64,000 nucleotides of DNA from NCBI RefSeq assembly GCF_004208535.1, contig NZ_SGIS01000010.1, positions 62,001-126,000 of the forward strand, in the 5' to 3' direction. The translations under genes and the position numbers were made by a program. The notes under the pieces were generated by a model. That model saw nothing but the letters and a program-made list of their open reading frames with translations. It searched no databases and had not been told where the DNA came from. Origin of the DNA: Sphingomonas populi. Lineage in GTDB: Bacteria; Pseudomonadota; Alphaproteobacteria; Sphingomonadales; Sphingomonadaceae. This document shows positions 38,059 through 47,608 of the stretch, piece by piece (position 1 is the stretch's first letter; every line of letters begins with the position of its first letter).

Positions 38059-40469
38059 GCGTGACGACACATCCGGGCGTGGGGCAGGCCGAAGCCGATC
38101 AGGCAGCCGGCGCACCGGCGGGGCCGCTGTCCGCCGAGTTGCTCCACCGCATGCACGGCTATTGGCGCGCCGCCAATTACCTCTCGGTCGGGCAGATCTA
38201 TCTGCGCGCCAATCCGCTGCTGGAGCGCCGGCTCACCCGCGCCGACATCAAACCCCGCCTGCTCGGCCATTGGGGCACCACGCCGGGGCTGAACCTGCTC
38301 TACGTCCATCTCAACCGGCTGATCGTCGAGCAGGATGTCGACATGATCGCGGTGATCGGCCCCGGCCACGGCGGGCCGGGGCTGGTCGCGCAGACCTATC
38401 TCGAAGGCTCTTACACTGAGCGTTACCCCGCGATCGAGCGCAGCCGGGGCGGGATGGAGCGGCTGTTCCGGCAATTTTCCTGGCCCGGCGGCATCCCCAG
38501 CCATGTCGCGCCCGAAACCCCCGGCTCGATCCATGAGGGCGGCGAACTCGGTTATGCGCTCGCGCATGCCTATGGCGCTGCATTCGACAATCCCGATCTG
38601 GTCGTCGCCTGCGTGATCGGCGACGGCGAGGCCGAGACCGGCGCGCTCGCCGCGAGCTGGCACAGTAACAAGTTCCTCAATCCCGCGTCCGATGGCGCGG
38701 TCCTCCCGATCCTGCATCTCAACGGCTTCAAGATCGCCAACCCGACCGTCCTCGCCCGCATTCCCGAGGATGAACTCGCCAGCCTGATGCGCGGCTATGG
38801 CTACGAACCGTTCTTCGTCAGCGGTGATGATCCGATGATCGTCCATCAGCACCTGGCGGCGACGCTCGATACGGTGATGCACCGCATCCGCGCCATCCAG
38901 CACCACGCGCGATCGGGCACGGAGCCGAGCGTGCGGCCGATCTGGCCGATGATCGTCCTGCGAACGCCGAAGGGCTGGACCGGGCCGAAGATCGTCGATG
39001 GCAAGCCGGTCGAGGGAACGTGGCGCGCGCATCAGGTGCCGATCGCCGATTTCGAAGATTCCGAGCATCTCGTCCAGCTCGAAACCTGGCTGCGCAGCTA
39101 CCGTCCCGAGGAACTGTTCGACGGCAACGGCAAGTTCCTCGCCGAGTTCGCCAGCCTCGCCCCGACCGGCCACCGGCGGATGGGCTCAAACCCGCATGCG
39201 AACGGCGGCGAGCTGATGCTGCCGCTCACTTTGCCGGATTTCCGCGCGCATGCCGTGGCGGTGGCGACGCCCGGGTGCGTCAAGGCGGCCGCCACGGCGA
39301 CGCTCGGCGGGTATCTCAGGGACGTGATGGCGCTCAACCTCGCCACCGCCAATTTCCGCCTGTTCGGGCCGGACGAGACCGCCTCGAACCGTTTGCAGGC
39401 GGTGTATGACGTCACCGGCAAGACGTGGATGGCCGAAACCCGTCCCGACGATACCGATCTCAGCACCGATGGCCGGGTGATGGAGGTGTTGAGCGAGCAT
39501 CTCTGCCAGGGCTGGCTGGAGGGCTATTTGCTCACCGGCCGGCACGGGCTGTTCTCCTGCTACGAGGCGTTCGTCCACATCGTCGATTCGATGGTCAACC
39601 AGCATGCCAAATGGCTGAAGACCACACGTTCGATCCCGTGGCGCAGGCCGATTGCGTCGCTCAACTATCTGCTCACCTCGCACGTCTGGCGGCAGGACCA
39701 TAACGGGTCGTCGCATCAAGACCCCGGCTTCCTCGATCATGTCGCGAACAAGACCGCCGACGTCGCCCGCATCTATCTGCCGCCCGATGCCAATTGCCTG
39801 CTGTCGGTGGCGGACCATTGCCTGCGCAGCCGCGGCTACATCAATGTCATCGTCGCCGGCAAACAGCCCGAACGGCAGTGGCTCGGTATCGACGCGGCGG
39901 TGCGCCACTGCACGATCGGCGCGGGCATCTGGGAGTGGGCGAGCGATGACGGCGACCCCGAGGTGGTGCTCGCCTGCGCCGGCGACGTGCCGACGTTGGA
40001 GACGCTCGCCGCCGCGATGCTGCTGCGCGACTATGTGCCGGACATCCGCATCCGCGTCGTCAACGTCGTCGATCTGATGGTGTTGCAGCCGCAGAAGGCG
40101 CATCCGCACGGGCTGGACGATCGCGCGTTCGATGCGATGTTCACCACCGACAGGCCGGTGATCTTCGCGTTCCACGGCTTCCCCTCGCTGATCCACCGGC
40201 TCGCGTATGCCCGCGCCGGGCACCACAATTTCCACGTTCGCGGCTACAAGGGCGAGGGCACCACCACGACGCCGTTCGACATGGTGGTGATGAACGATCT
40301 CGACCGCTACCGGCTCGCGCTCGACGCGATCGAGCGGGTGCCGCGCCTGAAGGATCGCGTGCCCGCCGAGACGGCGCGCTATTGGGCGATGATGGAGCGG
40401 CACAAGCTGTATGTCGCCGAAGAGGGCGACGATCTGCCCGAGGTGCGCGACTGGCAATGGGCGCGTTGA
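38055..40469 (+). CDS. xfp: Phosphoketolase (xylulose-5-phosphate/fructose-6-phosphate)
   Basis: This 804-residue thiamine-diphosphate enzyme cleaves xylulose-5-phosphate or fructose-6-phosphate with phosphate to acetyl phosphate plus glyceraldehyde-3-phosphate or erythrose-4-phosphate. Landmarks are [33 protein letters not shown] (103-110), the ThDP/Mg motif IGDGEAETG (188-196), [11 protein letters not shown] and the C-terminal HGLDDRAFD...[12 protein letters not shown] at 38055 is preferred because GAGG lies 8 bases before it and it overlaps the leader stop; GTG at 38061 is the alternative. The end overlaps ackA by 13 bases, so acetyl phosphate is passed to acetate kinase for ATP. Confidence 0.96.
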   Translation: MSVTTHPGVGQAEADQAAGAPAGPLSAELLHRMHGYWRAANYLSVGQIYLRANPLLERRLTRADIKPRLLGHWGTTPGLNLLYVHLNRLIVEQDVDMIAVIGPGHGGPGLVAQTYLEGSYTERYPAIERSRGGMERLFRQFSWPGGIPSHVAPETPGSIHEGGELGYALAHAYGAAFDNPDLVVACVIGDGEAETGALAASWHSNKFLNPASDGAVLPILHLNGFKIANPTVLARIPEDELASLMRGYGYEPFFVSGDDPMIVHQHLAATLDTVMHRIRAIQHHARSGTEPSVRPIWPMIVLRTPKGWTGPKIVDGKPVEGTWRAHQVPIADFEDSEHLVQLETWLRSYRPEELFDGNGKFLAEFASLAPTGHRRMGSNPHANGGELMLPLTLPDFRAHAVAVATPGCVKAAATATLGGYLRDVMALNLATANFRLFGPDETASNRLQAVYDVTGKTWMAETRPDDTDLSTDGRVMEVLSEHLCQGWLEGYLLTGRHGLFSCYEAFVHIVDSMVNQHAKWLKTTRSIPWRRPIASLNYLLTSHVWRQDHNGSSHQDPGFLDHVANKTADVARIYLPPDANCLLSVADHCLRSRGYINVIVAGKQPERQWLGIDAAVRHCTIGAGIWEWASDDGDPEVVLACAGDVPTLETLAAAMLLRDYVPDIRIRVVNVVDLMVLQPQKAHPHGLDDRAFDAMFTTDRPVIFAFHGFPSLIHRLAYARAGHHNFHVRGYKGEGTTTTPFDMVVMNDLDRYRLALDAIERVPRLKDRVPAETARYWAMMERHKLYVAEEGDDLPEVRDWQWAR

Positions 40470-41512
40470 TCCTCGCGCTCAATGGCGGGTCGTCGTCGCT
40501 CAAATACGGCGCGTTCACGATCGACGGCGATCGTTGTGAGGGCGTGGCCGGCGGCACCGTGGCGGGCGCGGGCCATGCCGAGGGCTTGGAGACGATCGTG
40601 GCCAAGCTCGACGGCGCGACGCCCGACGCGATCGGCCATCGCATCGTCCACGGCGGGCCGGACCTGTTCGATCCGGTCGTGATCGACGCCGACGTGACCC
40701 GACGGCTCGAAGCCGCGTCCGCCTTCGCGCCGCTGCACGGCCCGGCGGCGCTGTCGCTGATCGCGGCAGCGCGGCGGCATTTCCCGGACATTCCGCAGGT
40801 CGCCTGCTTCGACACCGGCTTCCACCGCGATCTGCCGCCGGTTGCGGCGGTGCTGCCCGTGCCGAGGTCGCTGCGTGCCGAGGGCATCCGGCGTTACGGC
40901 TTCCACGGCCTGTCGTGCCGGTCGATCGTCCGCCAGCTCGGCGACGACCTGCCCGACCGCGTGGTGATCGCGCATCTCGGCAGCGGCGCCAGCGTGACGG
41001 CGGTGCGCGCCGGCCGCTCGGTCGATACCTCGATGGGGCTGACACCGTCGGGCGGCGTCGTGATGGCGACGCGCAGCGGCGATGTCGATCCTGGCCTCCT
41101 GCTGTTCCTGCTGCGCGAGCGGGGCATGACGGCGGCGACGCTGGAGGATCTCGTCGACAAACGATCGGGCCTGCTCGGCATCTCGGATCGCTCCGGCGAC
41201 ATGAAGGCGCTTCGGGAGGTGCAGGATACTGCGCCCGATGCGCGGCTGGCGATCGACATCTTCTGCCGGTCGGTCGCCAAGCAGATCGCGGCGATGATCG
41301 TGAGCCTCGGCGGTATCGACCTGCTCGTCTTCAGCGGCGGCATCGGCGAGCATGACGCCGCGACCCGCGATGCGATCTGCGCCGACCTCGCCTGGGCGGG
41401 CTTGGCAGCGGGCGGCAGCGTGCGCATACGCGTCTGCGCGCCCGACGAGGAAGAGCAGATCGCGCGCGATACCGCGGCGCTGATCGCGCGCCACGGGCCG
41501 AAAGGCGGCTAA
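40457..41512 (+). CDS. ackA: Acetate kinase, short form
   Basis: This 351-residue ASKHA-fold kinase interconverts acetyl phosphate and acetate with ADP/ATP. Landmarks are [13 protein letters not shown] (5-17), [45 protein letters not shown] and [13 protein letters not shown]. It is about 40-50 residues shorter than the usual 395-405, with the missing length spread across loops. Start at 40457 lies inside xfp with a 13-base overlap. With xfp it forms a phosphoketolase-acetate bypass; no phosphotransacetylase gene is adjacent. Confidence 0.94.
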   Translation: MGALILALNGGSSSLKYGAFTIDGDRCEGVAGGTVAGAGHAEGLETIVAKLDGATPDAIGHRIVHGGPDLFDPVVIDADVTRRLEAASAFAPLHGPAALSLIAAARRHFPDIPQVACFDTGFHRDLPPVAAVLPVPRSLRAEGIRRYGFHGLSCRSIVRQLGDDLPDRVVIAHLGSGASVTAVRAGRSVDTSMGLTPSGGVVMATRSGDVDPGLLLFLLRERGMTAATLEDLVDKRSGLLGISDRSGDMKALREVQDTAPDARLAIDIFCRSVAKQIAAMIVSLGGIDLLVFSGGIGEHDAATRDAICADLAWAGLAAGGSVRIRVCAPDEEEQIARDTAALIARHGPKGG

Positions 41513-41883
41513 GGTCGTGCATCCGACGCACCGTGCCGGAGTGTCACTTTTGGGCGTGCGGATGGGCGGCAGCTCCGTCGCGCGGTGCGAACGGAGCCGG
41601 TGCTGCTGGCGCTGACAGTGTCAAAGAGCGGGACCGGAAATATAGCGGAAACGGTACGTGTAGGACAGGTCGTGGCGTGTGACGTACGGCGAAAAATGGT
41701 GGGCAGCGTTCGTTCGCAACGCCCCCTCTTAACGGCCGCAGTGGGGACAACTCGGCCGTTCGCGAGGATGGCGGCAACGGCCGGTCTCAGCGATACCCGG
41801 CGTTCACTCGGTAGCGCCGATCACCCTATGGGTAGGTGAGACTGGCCGATTCGAGCAGCAGAACGTGGGAGACGGTTGCGCCT
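41513..41883. other. Intergenic region without a recognisable gene
   Basis: The 371 bases between the convergent ackA and fucosidase genes hold no supported gene. Short open frames are present on both strands but without ribosome binding sites or protein-like composition. I see no clear terminator hairpin with a T-run. Confidence 0.6.
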
Positions 41884-43557
41884 TCAGATATCGGCTAAAC
41901 TGCCATCCGTTAGTCCGCGCCCCGAAAGTATCAGCGGAATACCGATGGTGTTGCGGAGGCCTTGTGGCACCGTCACTTCAAGCGCGGCATCGGTCCGCTT
42001 GAATGGCAGTGGAGCGTTCGACCCCGGCACCGTCACGCGCTCAACCTCGCCGCGTCCGACTGGGTTGTTCCGGCTCCACAGCGTCAGGCGGACTATTCCG
42101 TCATCTGGCCAGCCCATGACCAGCCCATGTACATTTTCTCCCTTGCGTACATAACGCACATCGCGCGGGGTATAGGGTGATTTCGGTCCGCCTTCGGCAA
42201 ACATGCCGCTATTGGGTTTGGTCGGCCCTTCGGCATGAATGCGCCACGGCCGCGTGCCATAGATCGCCTCGCCAAAGCGACCCATCCAGGCCGCGATCTC
42301 CTCGACGATCCGCTCCTCTTTCTCGTCGATAGACCCGTCGCCCCGTATCGGCACGTTGAGCAGGAGATTGCCGTTTTTCGATACCACATCGCACAGCGTG
42401 TGGATGATTGTCGCGGCGGTCTTGTAGCCATCGCGTTCATACAAGGCGCGGTCGTAATGCCAATCGCCGATGCAGGTGTCGGTCTGCCAGGGATAGGTCT
42501 CGATATGGGATTTTCCGCCGCGCTCGACATCCTCGACCAGCCCCATTCGCCGTTCGGGCGGGACCATCTTGACGTTCAACACCGCCTCAAGATTGCCATT
42601 ATGCCAAGCGCGATTGGCATTGTAATAATGCGCGGCGATCTCCAGCCCGATCTGCTGGAACGGCAGATCGAAATTGTCGAAATACAGTAGGTCCGGCTGA
42701 TATTTGTCGATCAACTCGCGACAGCGCAGCGCCCAGTTACGCGCGAATTCAGGGTTCTGCGCCGGGATCGCTTCGCTCCACAGCCGGTCGGTACGCTCGT
42801 GTATCTCATTGGCCTCGACAATGGTCGTCACGCCGTCGGGCAGCGGCATTACCGGCTTGGCATACAGCGTGCGCGGGTCCAGCCCGTCCCACCACTTGCC
42901 CTTGCCGTCCGCCGCCGTCAGTCGCGCCGCATCGTAGCGCTGACCGCGCATCGGTCCTTCGGGGTCATAGCCATAGGCGGTCTGAAACCAATGCCAGGTG
43001 TGTGCGCTGTGGTTCGACACGCCAAAACGCAGGCCCCGTTCGCGCGCCAGTTTCGCCCAGATGCCGATAATGTCCTTGCGCGGCCCGATCCGGGTCGAGT
43101 TCCAGGGATGGTGCGTCGAGGCATAGGTGTCGAAATTGTCGTGGTGGTTGGCCAGCGCGACGAAATACTTTGCGCCGGCGCGCTGATACAGGGCGATCAG
43201 GCGCTCCGGTTGCCACTTCTCCGCCGTCCACAGATTCTCGATTTCCATGAAACCAAATGTGCTCGGGTGGCCATATTTGGCGACATGCGCCTTGTTCGCC
43301 CGCGTGCCCTGCCGGTACATTTCACGGGCGTACCAGTCGCCTTCCTCGGGCACGCATTGCGCGCTCCAGTGAGCCCACATGCCAAACTTGGCATCGCGGA
43401 ACCAGTCGGGTGCGCGATAGCCTTTAGCCAACGACGCCCAATCGGCGGTGAACGGGCCGGCGACCGGTTGTGCAAGAGCAGATGCGCTACCGCCCAATGC
43501 GCCTGCGGCCCCGGCAGCACCAAAGACGCCCAGCGTTTCGCGCCGACTGATTTTCAT
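41884..43557 (-). CDS. Alpha-L-fucosidase, GH29, exported by the Tat pathway
   Basis: This 557-residue hydrolase removes terminal alpha-L-fucose from glycans. The N-terminus MKISRRETLGVFGAAGAAGA is a twin-arginine signal. GH29 landmarks are KFGMWAHWS (58-66), the LANHHDNFDTY catalytic-domain segment (135-145), and KYQPDLLYFDNFD, where D294 aligns with the nucleophile. A C-terminal beta-sandwich follows (about 440-557). The start at 43557 is preceded by GGGAGAG. It is isolated from the pectin cluster; fucose occurs on RG-I side chains and xyloglucan, so a link is possible. Confidence 0.9.
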   Translation of the reverse strand: MKISRRETLGVFGAAGAAGALGGSASALAQPVAGPFTADWASLAKGYRAPDWFRDAKFGMWAHWSAQCVPEEGDWYAREMYRQGTRANKAHVAKYGHPSTFGFMEIENLWTAEKWQPERLIALYQRAGAKYFVALANHHDNFDTYASTHHPWNSTRIGPRKDIIGIWAKLARERGLRFGVSNHSAHTWHWFQTAYGYDPEGPMRGQRYDAARLTAADGKGKWWDGLDPRTLYAKPVMPLPDGVTTIVEANEIHERTDRLWSEAIPAQNPEFARNWALRCRELIDKYQPDLLYFDNFDLPFQQIGLEIAAHYYNANRAWHNGNLEAVLNVKMVPPERRMGLVEDVERGGKSHIETYPWQTDTCIGDWHYDRALYERDGYKTAATIIHTLCDVVSKNGNLLLNVPIRGDGSIDEKEERIVEEIAAWMGRFGEAIYGTRPWRIHAEGPTKPNSGMFAEGGPKSPYTPRDVRYVRKGENVHGLVMGWPDDGIVRLTLWSRNNPVGRGEVERVTVPGSNAPLPFKRTDAALEVTVPQGLRNTIGIPLILSGRGLTDGSLADI

Positions 43558-43609
43558 GATCTCTCCCGCTTCCGCAACCATCTCAAATTCTCAAATGTAA
43601 AAGCCATTT

Positions 43610-43621
43610 TGCACATGTGCA
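43610..43621. promoter_or_regulatory. Perfect palindrome TGCACATGTGCA upstream of the fucosidase gene
   Basis: A 12-base perfect palindrome lies 53 bases upstream of the fucosidase start in an AT-rich stretch. Size and position fit an operator for a dimeric regulator. No regulator gene is adjacent. Confidence 0.4.
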
Positions 43622-44005
43622 TGTTGGCGTCTAGATGGAGTGTTGAATGTCCGCTCTCGGGGCGTATAGAAATCACCGTCGAACGGTGAAAGGTGGCGGT
43701 TGTCGTTCGTTTGCTTCGACTATGCCGAGTGGCAGCGGACGTTCATCAGCGCAGATGGGAACGGCCGGCCCTTATCCTGCGCTGCGATGCCCGCTGTATG
43801 AGCCGTATTCCCGCCCCTTCGATGACGGCGTGTGGGCTTCCCGATGCAGACCGGCCGGGGCATACCTACATACCCCCGTGCTGAGCTACGTCTGGGTTGC
43901 CGCCATTGTGAAGTGGCAGCCAACTCGGGCGTAGTCGGCATCGGTGACTCAGCTCGAACCGAACGGGTCAGGATGACCCGTGAGAATTGCAGAAGAGGAA
44001 GTAAA
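43622..44005. other. Intergenic region without a recognisable gene
   Basis: The 384 bases between the divergent fucosidase and TerB genes hold no supported gene. Open frames here have no ribosome binding site and read as Cys/Pro/Arg-rich strings of no protein character. Promoters for both neighbours must lie here. Confidence 0.6.
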
Positions 44006-44461
44006 ATGTCGTTGTTCGATTCCATACGAAGCAAACTCACGGACGCCAAAAGCGCTCTGGAGACCGAAGTCACGAAGTTCAAGAACAAGGACATCCTTGA
44101 GGCCCTGGTCGCCGCCAGCACGCTCGTCGCGGCAGCCGATGGCGTCATCGATGCCAGCGAAAAGGCAAAGATGGTTGGCGTGCTGAAGAACAGCCCGTTG
44201 ACGGGCGCCTACCCGGTCGATCAGGTTATCAAATCTTTCAACGGCCATGCCGATCGCTTTGATTTCGACCTCGATGTCGGTCGCAGCGAGGCGCTGCGGG
44301 TGATTGGCAAGTTCCGCTCCAACCCGGATGTCGCGCGCATGATCGTCCGATCAGCCGTGGTTATCGGCAAGGCGGACGGCAATTTCGATCCCAGCGAAAA
44401 GAAGGCGGTCGAAATGATCGCTCGCGAACTCGGCGTCGATCCTTCCGAATTTCTGAACTGA
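44006..44461 (+). CDS. TerB-family tellurite resistance protein
   Basis: This 151-residue cytoplasmic helical protein matches TerB: ILEALVAASTLVAAADGVIDASEKAKM and VIGKADGNFDPSEKKAVEMIARELGVDPSEF are the paired acidic DG-x-(I/F)-D repeats that bind metal in TerB. The start at 44006 follows AGAAGAGGAAG. TerB works with TerD-type proteins in stress and phage defence contexts, but here it stands alone; the TerD-vWA protein is 24 kb away. Role unknown. Confidence 0.88.
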   Translation: MSLFDSIRSKLTDAKSALETEVTKFKNKDILEALVAASTLVAAADGVIDASEKAKMVGVLKNSPLTGAYPVDQVIKSFNGHADRFDFDLDVGRSEALRVIGKFRSNPDVARMIVRSAVVIGKADGNFDPSEKKAVEMIARELGVDPSEFLN

Positions 44462-44683
44462 CATCTGTGCCCCGCGTCATCGTTCGTTCGCGGGGCACAT
44501 CGGCCTATCCGCTGGCATTCGAGTTCGTCGTCGCCACGATCCCTGCCCAGCAGGCAGGGGTCGGTTCCGGCTGAGGGCGGAATGACGCCCTAAGCGGAGC
44601 GGCAGGGTTTGGATGGAAAGCTGCCCTTCCCGTAAAGCGCGGTTCCTTGGTATATCAGCGGCACACGACGTTCGGGAACCAGC

Positions 44684-45148
44684 ATGAGGTCTATACATTC
44701 GGCCGTCGCCGCCGCCCTGCTGGTATCCCCAGTGCCCGCGCTTACCACTGAACTAGAGGGGCCAGCCCGTTTCTGCGGATACGCTCCAATCATCGACCTG
44801 CTCCCGGGCGAGAAGGTAACAACGTTGGAAGGGGGCATTCATAGCGGCAGCTTTCGCTGGGAAGGCCCGTTCGGCTCATTTGAGGTTCAAGGTATCGGCT
44901 GGGCATCGCCTGCGAAGGGGCGGATGTTGACCCCGCCGGCCGCCGACAAACCGGCAATATTCGCGCAGCGGCGCGTGAAAAATGGGTATGAGGTCGCGAT
45001 CTGGAACGGCGCTCACGCCACTGCCTATTTCGTGTCGCAATCCCGGATGCGGTCGTCGCAAATGGCGGCGATCAAACGGGTCCGCTTGTTTCAAGAAGGA
45101 CAGGAACCGAGTGGCTGCAAATTGCGAACGATCTTTGTTTGGGAGTGA
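44684..45148 (+). CDS. Secreted hypothetical protein
   Basis: This 154-residue protein has a signal peptide (residues 1-19, cleavage near SPVPA-LT). A mature domain follows with two cysteines (RFCGYAPI and SGCKLRTI) and several beta-like segments such as SGSFRWEGPFGSFEV. No family is recognised. It may be periplasmic. The preceding 222 bases hold no gene. Confidence 0.65.
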   Translation: MRSIHSAVAAALLVSPVPALTTELEGPARFCGYAPIIDLLPGEKVTTLEGGIHSGSFRWEGPFGSFEVQGIGWASPAKGRMLTPPAADKPAIFAQRRVKNGYEVAIWNGAHATAYFVSQSRMRSSQMAAIKRVRLFQEGQEPSGCKLRTIFVWE

Positions 45149-45245
45149 CGGCGCGCGAAGGATTGAAGCTCTTCTGGAAGTACAGTTGTGGTAGGCACGA
45201 GACCGGAACAGCGATAGATGGTGGGAAGCAGCCATTCCCGTATGA

Positions 45246-45629
45246 TCAGGCTAACTCTCTCACGATCCGATCAAGCACTGTAGCCACATTTGAATAGACG
45301 CGGAGCGGCCACCTCATCTCGACGGGAACAGATGCGCCGCGAATGATCACCCCGATCGTTATCGGAGCGTTTAGGTCGCCGCGTAGCCTCATAATGTTCT
45401 CAAGAGGCGCGAGCTCGAGTGCTTCGACCTCGTCATACCTACGCTCTATACCAGGCGTAGGCCCGTCATAACTGAAGCCCAGTTCCGAGAGCGTGAGCGT
45501 CATCGAACCGTCTGCGAATTTATAGATCGGCTGCCCGAAATTCGAAGGCGGGGAAGCGGCCCATTCACCACTCCCGGCAGCGACGGCCGAGCCCAGCTTT
45601 TGCCTGATCCACCGTTCGATTTTGCCCAC
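45246..45629 (-). CDS. Hypothetical protein, possible PH-like fold
   Basis: This 127-residue protein is not recognised. The GTG start at 45629 follows TAGGAG; upstream codons look non-coding. After a basic N-terminus (KIERWIRQKLG) it has alternating beta-like segments (SMTLTLSELGFSY, YDEVEALELAPLENIMRLRG, ITIGVIIRGASVPVEMRW) and a final helix (NVATVLDRIVREL). The strand-strand-helix order resembles bacterial PH-like domains. This is inference only. Confidence 0.6.
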   Translation of the reverse strand: MGKIERWIRQKLGSAVAAGSGEWAASPPSNFGQPIYKFADGSMTLTLSELGFSYDGPTPGIERRYDEVEALELAPLENIMRLRGDLNAPITIGVIIRGASVPVEMRWPLRVYSNVATVLDRIVRELA

Positions 45630-45742
45630 AATAGTGCGTCTCCTACCGCAACTTATAGGCTTACGCGTCCAACTATGGAACGACCGAAACGGGGCGCTTG
45701 CGGTCATTCGTGACCCCCTGTTTCACTCAAACCCCGTCACAA

Positions 45743-46093
45743 TCAGGTGTGCAGCGTTAACAGCATTGTCAGCAGCATTAACACTGCGAACAACGCCACT
45801 GGGATCGACCAATATTGCATCTCGATCCAGAAAAGCTTGTGGCGGCGTGTCAGCAGTACGCGCTGACCCGTCTGGGTATCGAGCAATTCGCGCGGCGGTA
45901 CGCTGTTGAGGCGCTTGCCGACATACCAGTTCGCCGCTGCACCGGCCAAAAGACCGATGTCGGCCGCAAGAACGATCAGTTGAGGGTAGCCCAGCGCTCC
46001 GAACACAAGGTCCAAGATTACCCCGACGACGATCGATACAAAGCCGACGATAAGGATCGAAAGGAACCCCAAGCCGCTCCAAACAATGAACAT
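45743..46093 (-). CDS. Small membrane protein, three helices
   Basis: This 116-residue protein has hydrophobic segments at about 2-24, 36-56 and 94-113. A cytoplasmic loop follows the second helix (VGKRLNSVPPRELLDTQTGQRVLLTRRHKLFWI). The RRHKLFWIEMQYW pattern recurs in small membrane proteins of many proteobacteria, but no function is known. It lies 113 bases upstream of the preceding hypothetical gene on the same strand. Confidence 0.7.
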   Translation of the reverse strand: MFIVWSGLGFLSILIVGFVSIVVGVILDLVFGALGYPQLIVLAADIGLLAGAAANWYVGKRLNSVPPRELLDTQTGQRVLLTRRHKLFWIEMQYWSIPVALFAVLMLLTMLLTLHT

Positions 46094-46404
46094 TCGTCAC
46101 CCTGCTTATTTCAGACGGTCCTCTATGGATCGTCTGTCGGAGCTTGGCAATGAGCGCTGGAACGCCACGACTACCTGCAATTCGAACCTCCGCCGGGGCT
46201 GCTATTGGCATCTGCAATTGGGACGAAACCAGCGCTATCTCAGGGAAGGGCTACCGCGCGTACAGCCGCCCATCCCGCCGCGAAAAAGGCGCGCAGCCTT
46301 GCACAGCCACCACGCCGATAGCATCGATGACATGGACCATGACGATCACCCCGCCAGGCACCCTAAAGATGGCGAAGATCACCGGTTACGACGTTCACGC
46401 TTCG
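46094..46404. other. Region without a recognisable intact gene
   Basis: The 311 bases between the small membrane protein gene and the D-lactate dehydrogenase relic show no gene I can support. An open + strand frame runs through it into the relic but has no family similarity that I can see before AEHNVGHL. Confidence 0.5.
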
Positions 46405-46531
46405 GCGGAGCATAATGTCGGCCATCTCTGCCGCCAAGCCGGCGCTCGCCGATCATTATCGCGCGCTCGATCCGACCAACAGCTTCAACCCCGGCATCGG
46501 CCAGACCTCGAAGCGGGCGCACTGGGGGTAA
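46405..46531 (+). pseudogene. C-terminal relic of quinone-dependent D-lactate dehydrogenase (dld), frameshifted
   Basis: One frame encodes AEHNVGHL from 46405; a second, shifted frame continues AKPALADHYRALDPTNSFNP and ends GQTSKRAHWG before TAA at 46529-46531. Together they match the C-terminus of membrane-associated FAD D-lactate dehydrogenase (E. coli Dld ends with the same pattern AEHNVGHLY ... DPTNS-NPGIG-TSK). The frames change just after GHL, where about two bases are missing. Nothing of the FAD-binding part is found upstream. This is a gene remnant, not a functional protein. Confidence 0.85.
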
Positions 46532-46550
46532 GGTCTCCTCTGGCCATCAT

Positions 46551-46576
46551 CCCTCGACTTCGCTCGGGACGAACGG
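46551..46576. repeat. Single arm of the GAGCGAAGTCGAGG repeat family
   Basis: CCCTCGACTTCGCTCGGGAC plus GAACGG is one arm of the repeat that forms full inverted repeats at 14096 and 50822. It lies between the dld relic and the metallohydrolase gene. Confidence 0.8.
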
Positions 46577-46597
46577 GGCGGGGCGGACAGGTGGGCG

Positions 46598-47584
46598 TCA
46601 GGCCGGGGTGAAGATCTCCGCCGGTTGCAGCGCGACGAAGCGGGCGGGGTCGATCCCGCGCGTGGCCAACCCGGCGGCGAGCCGCAGCGCCGGATCGTCG
46701 CGGGGTTCGTCGGTCAGCTTGAAGGTGCCCCAGTGGATGCCGATCGCGGCGCGGGCGTCGAGATCGGTCATGATCTGGATCGCCTCGTCGGGGTCGGTGT
46801 GCTGCGCGGCCATGAACCAGCGCGGATCATAGGCGCCGATCGGCAGCAGCGCGAGATCGGGCGCGCCGAAGCGCGCGTGGATCGCGCGGAAGATCGCGCC
46901 GGTGCCATAGCCGGTGTCGCCGGCGAAATAGACCTGCCGGCCCGCGACGCGCAGCATGAAGCCGCCCCATAATGCCATCCGCCGGTCGCGTACGCCACGC
47001 GAAGACCAGTGCAGTGCCGGCACGACATGCGCCTCGGCGCCGGGCGCGATTTCGGCGTGCTCGCCCCAGTCACGCGCGATTGTCCGCGCGGCCGGGATGT
47101 GTCGCCGCACGATCGTATCGTTGCCGAGCGGGGTGACGATCAGCGGAGCGTGGCGGGCGTGGAGCGCGCGCAGCGTGGCGACATCGAGATGGTCGTAATG
47201 GTTGTGTGACAGCAGGATCGCATCGATCGGCGGCAGCGCGTCGAGCGTCACGCCCGGCGCGGTGATCCGCTTCGGCCCGGCGAAAGCGAGCGGGCTGGCG
47301 CGCGGCGACCAGACCGGATCGGTGAGGATGTTGAGGCCGGCGATCTGGATCAGCACCGCGGCATGGCCGATCATCGTCACGCATAGCCCCGCCACGCGCG
47401 CGTCGGGGACGACCGGCGTTACCGGCAGCGTGTCCGGCCAGGGCGTGTCGGGCGCCGCGCGCCGCCAGCGCAGCACGTCGCCGAGTGAGCGATCGGTCTC
47501 CGGCTCGCCCGCGACGTTGCGGAAGCGCAGTCCGTCGAAATGATCGCTGACGGGGCCGGTATAATAGGGATTGCGCTTGGGCAT
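46598..47584 (-). CDS. Metallo-beta-lactamase fold hydrolase, NAPE-PLD/RomA-like
   Basis: This 328-residue protein has the zinc motif H127-N-H129-Y-D131-H132 (SHNHYDHLD). Associated segments are GHAAVLIQIAGLNILTDPVWSPRASP, FAGDTGYG and GIHWGTFKLTDEP. These define the subgroup related to N-acyl-phosphatidylethanolamine phospholipase D and RomA. Bacterial members are often linked to outer-membrane or lipid traits, but the substrate is rarely known. No signal peptide is seen, so it is probably cytoplasmic. The gene stands alone beside a repeat. Confidence 0.88.
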   Translation of the reverse strand: MPKRNPYYTGPVSDHFDGLRFRNVAGEPETDRSLGDVLRWRRAAPDTPWPDTLPVTPVVPDARVAGLCVTMIGHAAVLIQIAGLNILTDPVWSPRASPLAFAGPKRITAPGVTLDALPPIDAILLSHNHYDHLDVATLRALHARHAPLIVTPLGNDTIVRRHIPAARTIARDWGEHAEIAPGAEAHVVPALHWSSRGVRDRRMALWGGFMLRVAGRQVYFAGDTGYGTGAIFRAIHARFGAPDLALLPIGAYDPRWFMAAQHTDPDEAIQIMTDLDARAAIGIHWGTFKLTDEPRDDPALRLAAGLATRGIDPARFVALQPAEIFTPA

Positions 47585-47608
47585 TCGGAAAGCGGCCTTG
47601 GATGGAAT

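Noticed and set aside
43647..43934. 95-codon open frame between the fucosidase and terB genes
   Set aside because: There is no ribosome binding site, and the composition is Cys/Pro/Arg/Trp-rich without domain character.
46257..46390. Short - strand frame with a Val/Ile-rich start (VIFAIFRVPGGVIVMVHV)
   Set aside because: It has only about 43 codons, no ribosome binding site and no recognised family.
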